Position numbers and translations under genes: made by a program
Shown here: positions 24,401-36,400 of the stretch, piece after piece
Position numbering within the stretch: the stretch's first letter is position 1
How the letters are laid out: the number at the start of each line of letters is the position of its first letter
Source of the DNA: Ehretia macrophylla
Lineage: Eukaryota; Streptophyta; Magnoliopsida; Boraginales; Ehretiaceae
Reading direction: 5' to 3'
DNA length: 64,000 nucleotides
NCBI GenBank assembly: GCA_037974665.1
Contig: CM075765.1
Coordinates: 6,763,501-6,827,500, forward strand
The notes under the pieces: generated by a model
Databases searched by the model: none
Seen by the model: the letters and a program-made list of their open reading frames with translations, nothing else
What the model was told of the DNA's origin: nothing

Positions 24401-27400
24401 AGTAGGTGACTATGATTTAATAATGCTAAGGTAGTCTCTATAAGATACAGTGTTTTCTTTCAACTTTTCCATTCTGCTCAGGGGTATGGGGGCAAGTTGT
24501 TTGATGAATGGTTCTGAGTTGTTGCAGAAAAAGACTAAAATTGTGGCTCATGTATTCCTCTAATTGTTTGTCCTAAATAGTTTTATTGTAGCATTAAATT
24601 AGGTGTGTATCATGGCACAATAGCTTTTAAATGCATATGTGGCATCAGATTTTTTCTTTAGGGGATAAAACCAAGAATATTTAATGAAATCATCCAGAAA
24701 AATGATTTAGTATTTATAGTTTGAACAAGAGGGAATAGGGGAAGGACCCCATACATCAAAGTGCACTAACTGAAAATGAGCAGTAGTAACAGTACTAGAA
24801 GTAAGAAAATGAAGCTTGTGTGACTTTGCTATAAAGCAGTCAACATAGTCCTTTGTACTATAACTTATTTTTATATTCAACATATTAGAAATGGTAGTTG
24901 AAGCAGAAGCAGAGGGATGGCCTAATCTCAAGTACCAAAGTTTATCAGGAGAAACAGAGGAACCTGTGCAGTTGTAGACCTTTTTGGGAGTTATTGAAGC
25001 AATGAGAGATGGCATGGGATATAGACCTTTGTCACATGGGCCCTTGAACAGGATCATATGTGTATTGTTGTCACATATAGCTACCTCCTTAGAATTAAAC
25101 ACAAAAGTACAGTTATTTTCTTGAGTGAGTTTATGAACAGAGATTAAGTTAGTGGTAATAGAAGGAACAAAAAGGACATTTGAAATGTGGAAAGCAAAAT
25201 TAGGTATTAGAATAATACTAGAACCAAAACCTTTCACTGGTAAGACTTAGACTATTACCTACTATGATAGTATCAGTGCTCTGATACGCTTGATTAAGTT
25301 GAAGATGGGCTAGATCATAAGTGATGTGTGTGTTTGCTCTTGAGTAAAGTATCCAATAAGCATCAATGGCTGGTAAGGCTCCAATATGAGCAGTGTAGGC
25401 TTGCTTGTCTGGCCTTGGTAAGGTGTAGTTGTAAAAGTCAAAGATGTGTCAACACTCTATGGCAGAGTGGTTAGCCTTGCCACAAATTTGATATTGAAGA
25501 GAAGAGTTCTGAGGTTGATTCTGAGTAGTCTATCCTTTGGAATTGTTACCATTGCCCCTTGAGTTACCACCTCTGTTATTATTCCTGCCTCCTCTATTGT
25601 TATTCCTTCCTTTTCCTCTATTGTTTGAGGTTTGTAGTTGGAAGAATTGTTGTATAGTGCAGTGTGAATATTAGAGGAAGCAGAAGGATTGATGTCATGA
25701 AGAGTGACCTTTGTTGTGAGATTGAGATTCAGCTCTTCAGTGAATAAAAGGCTACTGATCTCTGCTAGAGTGAGTGGAGTTCTAGTGACTCTGACTAAGG
25801 ACTTGAATGTGTCATACTCTGGTGGCAAACCTTCTAGTACATAGAGGACTAGATCTTCTTCTTTAAAGGTCTCAGAAACATTAGCAAGATTATCTATGAG
25901 ATACTTGACCTCATTTAGATAACTCTACATAGAATTGGAGCCTTATGTTGAAGAGCCTCATTTTCAGCTGATGTATGTGAAACCTACTCAATGAACTAAA
26001 CCTTTGCTCTAAAGCTTGCCAAATGGAGGAAACAGTGGTGAGGTGCAGTACTTGAGGAAGGACTGCAAAAGTTATAATGGCAAACCGACAGGTTCTCAAG
26101 TATTGATCAACGATCCAATTAGTGTATTCAGGATTAGGAGTTTTGGTGCCATCCCCAGCAGTGAGCTGCTTAGGTGGACAATGTAATTCTCCTCTGACTT
26201 GATCTAAAAGATTATGAGCTTGAAGTATATATTGCATTTGTGCTCTCCATATGAGATAATTGGAGTTATCAAGCTAATTTTTGATGAAGGAGTTGAGATT
26301 TTGAAGAAGTAGCTTCAAGCCATAAGGCAAAGCTTGATCTGATGGTAAAGCCATGAAAACTATGTAGAAAAGCTAAATTCAGAGAAAGAAGTGAGAATTG
26401 TTGAAAAGATAAAGCTTTGAAACCCTAGCTATGGAGTTTGAAAACCTAGCTAAGTAGAATTTGGGAAAAAGGCTTTCAATTGCAATCGCAAGGCTAGAGA
26501 AGTAAGCTATGCTAATGTTTAACTCAGTTCAGCTATGGAGAAGACCTGCGATGGTGTTCACAAGTTGTGAGAAGAGAGCTATGTTGATTCCTAGCTTGCA
26601 GAGTTGTGGAGAAGACCTCGAATGAAGATCGCAGAAAAGCTAAATTCAGAGAAAGAAGTGAGAATTGTTGAAAAGATAAAGCTTTGAAACCCTAGCTATG
26701 GAGTTTGAAAACCTAGCTAAGTAGAATTTGGGAAAAAGGCTTTCAATTGCAATCGCAAGGCTAGAGAAGTAAGCTATGCTAATGTTTAACTCAGTTCAGC
26801 TATGGAGAAGACCTGCGATGGTGTTCACAAGTTGTGAGAAGAGAGCTATGTTGATTCCTAGCTTGCAGAGTTGTGGAGAAGACCTCGAATGAAGATCGCA
26901 AGTGCAGAGAAGTGAGCTGTGATGATTTCGCAGCTTCTGCAATGGCTGAAGATAGCTTTCGTGAAGCTTATCTTCCAGAAAAAATGGAGTTTTTGATGGA
27001 GTTCTAATGGAGGCAAAATCAACCTGCTCTGGATACCATGTAGAAATTGTAGAGAGAAAGAGAAAAGATAGTTTCTGAAATATTTCTTTTATTGAAATAA
27101 ATTGATTTCAATACACAAGACAAGTATTTATAATGTGGAAGACAACCTGTTCTACAAGTTGCTTCTGTTACGGCTAGACTGATTCTATAACTAACTCAGC
27201 TATCTCTAACTGATTCTAGAATACGGTTGTACAACTAACTATAATACAAGTCTAGCTATTACATCAAACTGAACTGCATTTAGCTTTGCATTTGCTTATC
27301 CTTAACACTTACCTATCTTGATTGCTATCTAAAAGCTGAGGCTTGGACTAGAATCAGAATTTCTCTGCAACATTGACACTCAAACTTAAAACAGTAACAG

Positions 27401-30400
27401 GACTTGACTCTATGTATAATTACGTGTAGAAACTGATAACCAAAAAGGGATTTCTGCCACACAGCACCCAAACGTGTTCTTTTCTTCTAGCACTCCTCAT
27501 TGTTAGAGGTAAGCACCATTGTTGTCTTGTGTTTTAGAGTATTAGTTGGAGTGTTAGATGAGTTTCTAGGATTAGGATGTGTACTTGCATTAAGATTAGG
27601 GATTCTGATTATGTTTTGAACAATGCTATTGAACTAGGGTTTAGACTGAAGAACTTGAATTTTACATAATTCATTGGATTTGAGGTAAGTAGGCTTGACT
27701 TTTTAGGTGCATGACATGTTGTGTTCCGGCTTGTCTTGTTGGCAAGGTTGGGTCATGACAGACAGACAGTTAATGCATAGATAGATAGATAGATAGATAG
27801 ATAGTGTGTGTGTGTGTGAGAAAGAGAGAGAGAGAGATTGGATGGAGCAGGGAAGGGAGAGAGGAAGTGAAATGAGGGTAAATTCTTTGAAAACGCAAAA
27901 CCATTTTACTTGATGTTTACCCATACCAATCCTTTGGAAGCTTTCTAGCTAAAATCATATTCATTTGCTAAAGTTAAAGGATTGATGAAACTCCGTAATT
28001 AGAAATGCATGATACACATGTACATACATCTCCTCAGAGCTGTGAATTGAATCTTATTCTCATTTACAGGGTCTTGTCTATCTATTGGCCCATGTTGGTG
28101 AGAGAATAGTTGAACCCAATTGACATAATCATATTTTAAATAGAAGTGTTTTTAAAGTGAAATTATGAAAGGAAACCAAGTATTATGGAAAATGTACATG
28201 AAATACCAAAATAACAGGCCAAGACACTAGAGGATTACAGGTAAACTTTTACAATCATTGACTCATCTGGGCAAGAGATTAAGTTTTGACAATCTCAATT
28301 ATACTAGATCTTGTGATATATCCTTAGCTTTTTTTGAGAAAAGGCGAATGCATAAGTAAAGGCAACAGAGAAACCCCATTATACATTTTTCTGCATGAAA
28401 GATGTCCATGGACATGGACAAACCAAGAGCAGCTATGAGCTTCCATTTGCGGATGAGAGAATATTTACCAAGATCTCACTTTGTTTTTATTGGTGTCATG
28501 CATGAATCCTCTCTAGCAAGCAAGAACCTGATATACTTAATATCTGCATTGGTTATACCTCCAGCATGCCACATGAATCTAGGGATATAACTAATTTAAG
28601 CATGAGAAAAGGATCAACTTTGACTATAGTGATGTGTAAGTTCAAAACCTCCTTTTCTCATATCTATAAAATTGAGCCAATAAAATTTGTGTTCAAACAT
28701 TTCGGTCAAATGTTGGGAAAACACCAAATTACCACTAAATTTATGCAATGTTCCAAATCGCCCGCTAAATTTCTTTGACTAAATTCATTTCATTCCAACT
28801 AAACACAAACTGACACTTTGTGTTAATGATACTGTTTTGTCTATTGGTTCCATAATTAATTCAACGAAGGAAGTAAATGCCTCTTTTATACAGAATACCA
28901 ATTCTACCTTTCTACCTCAACCACCCTTGGCACCCTCTGCTACGCTGTTCTCTTTCATACATGAATATTTCCCAAGTCTCAATATGCATGCATTAGAAAA
29001 ACGGAGTGTAAAACACGAGGAAAATTTGATAAATAACTAAGAAGATACAGAAAAAAGAAAAAAGTAGAAACTAAATAGTTGAGCTTCTGCACATTTAGAG
29101 GGGGGAGGGGGGGGTGTGAAAGGACAATGGGTGCCTAAATAGTGATTAAACAGTGTTGTTTGATTGCATAATGTCAGGTTTGTTCTCATGTCCGTTAAAA
29201 CAACGGAAGCATTGAACAGAATGTTTGAAATAAAATGGAAGTTCAGTGGATGATTCAGAATGAAAAAGATTTGGTGAGTGATTCCAAACAATATGAAACT
29301 TTAGTGGGAGATGTGATTTTTACCCTTAACGTTTCCCAATCCACATCTATTGGTACAAACATTTTTTTATAAAAGCCCTTTATTTCTGTAGAACAATTGA
29401 CTTTTTCATATCTTCTATTGTTATGATCCATGTTCATTCGTTTGGTATTCCCATAATTAGTCAATGACAAACTCTTAAAAGAGTCCTCAGGCATGCCTGG
29501 AGAGGAGAAGGGGTAGGGACTAAGGGTAAGAATGACAAGTACCCACTTACACAAGACATGCATGGCAGGGTACTAAAAGGAAAAGATAACTTCATATACT
29601 TGAGAAACATGTGGAAAATGTTGAAAGTTGAACGTGTGTAGTCATACAACTCGAAAAGCTTACTTACAGAAATAACCACATATGTACAGTGTATAACTTT
29701 ACAGAGTGTAGAGTTATAGCCATTGCTTAGTCTATTGTTGTGTTTTATGTTTGAACGTAGTTCTGGTCAATTTCAAAATCGTACCATCAAAATGTAGCAT
29801 TCACATGCTTCTGGTTTAGAACCATAGGATTCTCATTAATGATCCTAAAAATTCCCATCAAGACAACACTTTCATTTGAGATGCAATTGAGAGTACATTC
29901 AATATTTATACCTTTTCATGTTGTCACTTTCTCAAGACTTCTATAAGTTTTCGATATTGTCTTGCCCCCTATCTGACTTTCCTTATTGAGCATCATTTTG
30001 ACATTTAAAATGAAGAAATAGAAGGGCTTTAGAGTTGAAATGAAATAAAGGCATGAAGATATATGGACCTGGAACAAAGCAGTTGGTCCAAGTCGATTGC
30101 AGTGCAGATCCAAAACCAGACCACCATAACTTTGTTCAGATGATGTAAACACTTGTTGTAGCCTTTCCATAGTCCCATTTCCTAGATGATAACCAACATA
30201 TATGAAGTAGAGCTTCATCTTTCAAAAAAAGTTATCAAATAAATTGAAGCAAACTCCATTAGAGTAACAAGTAAAGCACATCTGCATTTTCATTGTTTAT
30301 TAAAATGGAAAAGATCATTACCTAAAAGATTGTGAGAAAGATCTAAGACAGATATTGTCTTGTGAGCATGCATAGCACTGAGTAATGGAGCCACTGATAT

Positions 30401-33400
30401 ATCTTGCAATTCACAATCAGAAACAATTATTTCATCCTCTGATACCTGGTAAAACGTGTTATAGGAGCACAGCGAGAACATATTAATTGCCCATATAAGA
30501 GAGCGTCACTGTTAAAAGTTCTTAAACAGTTGCAAGGTTATGTGAAATCATAATTATTCTCTAGTACTTGTTGGTTATTACCTGTAGATTGTACAACCCC
30601 TTTAGCACCTTCAAATTAGGTGGCTCAGAAAGCTCTTTACAGCAGTCAATGTAAAGCTTCATCATCCGTTTTGGCACCCATGCTACTCAAAAGTGAAGAA
30701 CTTTATGTTAGAAGGTGCTATAAATCACTTAAATATATTTAAAATGGGCACGACTTTGTCCAAATGTAACGACTCTAAATCCCCAATTGAACAATAGATC
30801 CTTCTAGCGGTGCCTTCATTAGTATGCCTTGCCAATTAAAGCAGACAAACACTGGTGGCAGATATTAATTTGCAATACTTTGCAATGAAGTCTGCCATTG
30901 TAGCGGTTCTTAGTTGAGAAGGAATATTTCATATAACCTCTGTGTTTGGCATTGCAAAAAGTTTAGATTATTCTAATGGTTTAATATTCTTTTATGCAAT
31001 GTTCAATAGGAGGTATAATTTTAGAAAGACACTTTGTCACGACCGGTAATTTTTTAGAGTAGGAAACCATATGAACCTCCACTCCAAAGATTTGCAGAGT
31101 TGATGAATAACAATAATCAAAGATCTAGAAGTCTTTGTTAGCATCTTCCATATCCCAATTCATACCCATTTAAAATGGGGAATGCTCTATATCGCCAAAT
31201 AAGGCTGCACCGAATCTTCTCACCTTCCCCCCATACATCATGAATTTTAGATGTTTTATTTTGCACATAAACACCAAATTCTTCCTACATGAAGGTCAGT
31301 GACACTTTCCCACTGTATATCCCTTTTATACACTTCTAGAGTACAACTTTTGAATGAATGTGGCTTTCAATCTTTCTTTTTAACTAATTCTCCTTCTGGT
31401 AGAAGACTGATATCTAGCTTCACTGCTGGCTGAAATTCTAAATGCAATTTTCTTATTCCAATTGTTAATGATTTTTTCCTGTTTATTTTTTCTTGTAAAA
31501 ATCATAGTAAAGCAACATAAATTATCAACCTCATTGCAAGAGCTCGAACGTAACAAATAGGGAGAGGGTCATTGAAAGAAGCAAAAGACAAGTATGACAT
31601 AACAAATTCAATAGATGCAAAGGGCATACCTCCTATGGAAACTTCAATCTGGTCATTCCTCAACATGTTATCTTTCAGAGTTTTCACTGCTTCCAAGGAT
31701 TCTATAACGTTTCCACCATAACAGAGATGCTGAATCACTGGTGCTAGGCCTGACAAGGCAGTACGATATTTAGTTACATGGACAAATGTTTTCTTTAACA
31801 TTAACAATGTAGGAAAGAAAAGCGGATTTAAATTTAAATACAGAGCAAGCATATTCCTTGAATCCAGTTAATAGAATACAAAATAAGCAAGTGAAAACCA
31901 ATAGATGAAATATTCCAGAATAATAGATAAATCTCCGTGAGCTCCTACTTTATCACTTCTGCATAACATACGTATAAAGGATTTACATCAATGTGGCAGA
32001 GATAAAGAATGCTCAAACTGTTCTATATGCTGCTTAGAATCAGAATGCATTACACCACATGTGCCTGCATTGTTGTCAGCTTATCAGTGTGCCCACATAA
32101 AGAGTCCAAAATCTTCCTTGACATCCAAATTGCCTAGGTTATCATGACAGGACACGAACCAATCTAAAAACAAAAATTCCTTTATTTACCTCTGGATCTC
32201 TTCTCAACTGGCAGTTGTAAGAAGTACAAGCATGCCACTTCGACTACCATCTGCTCCATGCCAAGCTTATCATCAACCAGAAATAAATCAAGTTTCATGT
32301 GTAGCAAGTCTTCATCAATTTTGAAGATAATATGTTGCTGCAATCAACATCAAATATTAGAAGTTGTCAACAAACCAATAAAGGAATCATCAGAATCAGA
32401 AAATACTGTTGAATCGTGCATCACCAATGCCAAATCTAGATGACAAGCAATGGAGAACATCCGATTTTACTATAGAAGTAAACTTCTATAATATTTCTCT
32501 GCAAAGATCTTGCCTAAAAATGCATCACATAATTTATACACCTGGTTAAAGATCCAATATGTGACTAGGTTTTAGTTTAGTGTCTGAGCCACCAATTGAG
32601 TGCAAGTAGTTGCAAAAAAGAAAATTATACAAACTTGATCATTAAGAAGGATCAAGAAATACTAGCTCATACGCATGGTTGTAATAAGTAGTCTGTGCTT
32701 CTAAATACTTACACAGTCATCACCACAAGCATCCAAATTGAGAAAGGAATAGTTGCATTTGGAGGATAGTTTTCCAGATGTCTCAGCATCAGTTTTGGAG
32801 TAATTTGCACCAAACTTAAAACCATCAGCTTCATATGCATGTGAAAATCTTAAATTTTGTCCATCTTTTACAGCAAATTTAGTTGACATGGATTTGTAGC
32901 TAGAGCTACTTTCTTCAACATTAAGAGTGCATGCACCAATGGCACATCTGGAGCCAACTGGTGAAACATCCTGCTGAACCGGAAGAATGAACCACTTATA
33001 ACTAGTGACTTAAGAAAAAATCAAAGTGAGTTTCTAACCTCAACACTATTCTTACCTCAAAATCATTAGCACTAAGATGTTTACTTCTTTGTTGAACTGC
33101 AATGGATCCATGGACAAGTCAGTTTCTTTCTTTAATAATACAAGCATCTGAAATAAATTGGAGATTGGCTCACATTCGTCTGAAGTTGCAACATCTTCGA
33201 CAGGACACTGATGGTCTAATCCTCTGGAGCAATATATCCCATCATCTTCATCTTCATCATCAGAAAGGACAACACGGATGCGTTTACGGCCAAATGTCTG
33301 GCTATCAGCAGACGTAGACATGTTCCTGGGTGAGGATTCAGGCTTCTTGGTAATTGTGGATGCTGCTGCATTAGCAGTTCTGAGTTTTGCTAATCTTTTA

Positions 33401-36400
33401 TGGGGAGAAAGTAGGGATATTAAAGGTATATCCTCGTTCATTTCATCTGCACTGGAACCAGATTTCAATTTTGATGCTTTTGAATCACTTTTCCTTGATG
33501 AAAAGCTCACATCAGATCTACTATTTGGTGGCTGATCATCATTCTCTGTTTCGCTTTCAGAACAGCAGTCTACTTCTATTTCTTGTGATTGAACCTCACT
33601 TCCTTTTGATTGCTTGAGTCTATCTATTAACTCCTGCAACTCCCTATACAGGAACATTGATATTTCAACAACAGCTAAAAACCATGTGTTATATTAAAGA
33701 AAAATATCAAAAATTGAACACGGATAAAGTTGGAAGCTTAAATAATGCATGTCTGACCAAAGCACACAAAAGAAAAATATTGTACAATTGCAAAAAGATC
33801 TTGTCTAAACTTTGGAAGTCCAAAAGCAAAAATTACACAGAGCATAGCCATTTTTTTATTAGATCCAAATAAAATTCCTTCTTACTTCCAAAATCTCAAT
33901 TAAATCTTCCCCTGGTAGCAGATACTCAAAAGAGTGCCCAGTAAATATAATAGCTTGCGGTACCTTGCAGCATCAACATTGTCAAATCTGATCATATGAC
34001 TGTAGTGCATATTTTCAAGAGCAGACAGCTGAATAGAAGGACGCTTAGCTTCAATGGCAATCCTGCAATTAAAATAAACCATGAGCAGAAATCACAAGGA
34101 TGCCTTATAAGAATTACTAACAGTTGTCTTGATGAGTGCTTCAGCTAAGAAACTCTATGAGTGCTTCAGCTAAGAAACTCACTATTAAAATAATCATTTC
34201 ACATTGGGTCTATTGCAAAAGAACAATACTAGATCTATCTTCTCCACTTATACTCTATTTTTCCCTATATCTGTTGCTATGCAACAAGTGCTATTAAACA
34301 ACACTGGGCAAGACATCTTCTTAGTATTTTGCTATGGAGTACAAAGAAGAAAGAACATTCAAGATGCCCTGGTTTTGCTTACATGCATCCATGCAAACAA
34401 AGGAAGAGAAAGGTGGAGATACAGAGAGAAGAAGTAATGCTTAAAGACAGAAATGAAGACCAAAAAACCTATGCACAGTTTGAACTAAAGAAATATCTAA
34501 GGATTCCTTGGTTAAGCAAAAAGAATTACTAGGACCTAAAAATGAATACAATATAATTATAGAACAAGCAAATAGAGCATAGAATAGAGGATATTTACCT
34601 ATACCCCTCTTCAAAGGCAGTTAAAGCTCCTGCCCAATCACCATCAGCATCCAAAACATCCCCAATGTTAATCTTCGCTAATGCTTGCCCCTGAAGATAT
34701 TATCATTTAGAAAATAGAAGTCCACCAACTACAGATCAAAACTGACATTGATGGACATAAAAATACCAAAATGCCAGGTAGGAATAATAACTTTGATTAC
34801 ACACAAATTTTACCACCAAATATTTATATTTTGAACGTGTGCTTTTGGATCATACCTTGACATAAAACCGCACAAAAAAGCTACAATTTTGATCAATTAC
34901 AGTTTACCATAAAAAATAAAGAGTACGAAAAAGAAATTAAAATACCTCCAAGTTGCCAATTAATTTGTAAATTTCCCAACTCTTTATGTACCATTTGAGC
35001 GCCTTATCAAAGTTTCTGAGATTCTGGTATGACTCTCCAATGACTAGAAATGAATCACTCAACTTCTCTTGGTCACAGAGTTCCCTTGCTATAGTCTTCT
35101 TTCTTTTGGCATATGCACGAAACTGAACACAAAATTCATGCTTTGTTAGACAAACCAATAAAGGAGGAAAAGAGAAAGAAGGTTCTAGCTACGCAGCTCA
35201 AGGATGCCTGCAAATGTTGCAAAATCTCCTTTCATTAGAAGCTAATCTCTTTTCCGGTCCAATTATCAACTCATCAAAGCAATGTGCTCTACAACCACGT
35301 GCATATCTTAAGCCAATTTAGTTGCAGAACTCAAACACTCATTTAAAATATAAGAACAGGCTTTTAGCAAGTCCTAATCCCTGATAATGTGTTGCATTAA
35401 GTGAAAAACACGTCAAAACATTTGTATCCTTGATTGTGCGTACCTAGTCTTTTGCTTTGCAAACTTTTTTTTAACTTAAACCAAACCAAACTGAGTCTTG
35501 TCCCACTAGGTGGAGTCGGGTATATGGATTAAACGACGTCATTTATTTCTGTTGAGAGCTAACTCCTCAACAGTAATATCATATTGTCGTAAATCCATAT
35601 AAAAAATTTGACAAGTTTTACGTTGACTGTCGGTAGCTTAACGCAACCCTCCTCCTTTATTTGGGCTGAGGACCGGCAATGGCAGGGAGTAACCCCTAAC
35701 ACAGGCGGAGTTGCAAACTTCTTTTAACTTGATTGAAACTAATGACTAACCCATTCGGTGACTTTCGGGACCGCCGTTACTAACCCCCTTACTCCTTCTA
35801 GCCAGAACCAACTAAAGCTCATATTGAAATTCATCATCTCAAGCTAATTGGGTTTAAGAATTCAGACCACTCTCCAAACTATAAATTTTGCATTCAGCAG
35901 GTCTTACTGCGTGTAATGTAATACATCAAATGGTACTTCAAGTACTAAAGTGCTATCCCATTCTCATACCACCTGTAGATTACCATCACAACTAATTATT
36001 CACTTCAGTCAATTAAGGTTTCATCAGACCATCTCAACCTTTCTCTAAATTCATATTCAATTTCTGAAAGCCTCTAAAGATCATGAATAAGATAGACATG
36101 GACGTACCAAAATTCTAAAAGTCAATGGAGCATAGAGGAACAGAAGAAGGCAAAAAAAGGGATAGAGATACAGAAGAAAGATTTGCGGATACATACTTGT
36201 CGCCATGCGAGTATAGAGCGTGATTTCTCAATCAGAATATCAAGAGATGCATTCTGTTGCAGCAGACACTTGCGCTCAGCAGCTGTTCCTCTAGCCATTT
36301 CCATACTTCTTGCCAGCCTTTTGAGATTCTGCTCTTCTTTTTGCAACTCATGCATTATCTTCCTTGCTTGTTCCACAGTCTCAATATTTTGTTTGATTTG

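Larger units (their letters stand above)
21939..27307 (-). mobile_element. Ty1/copia retrotransposon in TSK intron 12, decayed, full length
   Basis: The LTRs are 21939-22203 (3') and 27039-27307 (5'), reading TGTTAAGGATAAGCAA to CAATTTCTACA on the - strand. The primer-binding site TGGTATCCAGAGCAGG abuts the 5' LTR at about 27038, and a GAGGGGAAA purine tract abuts the 3' LTR at about 22204. A perfect 5-bp target duplication CTTAC lies at 21934-21938 and 27308-27312. The inner order is gag, protease, integrase, RT, RNase H, as in copia. With its target site it fills most of the 8.6-kb intron 12 (21425-30068). The two LTRs differ at multiple sites, so the insertion is not young. It is in the sense orientation of TSK. 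Confidence 0.95.
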
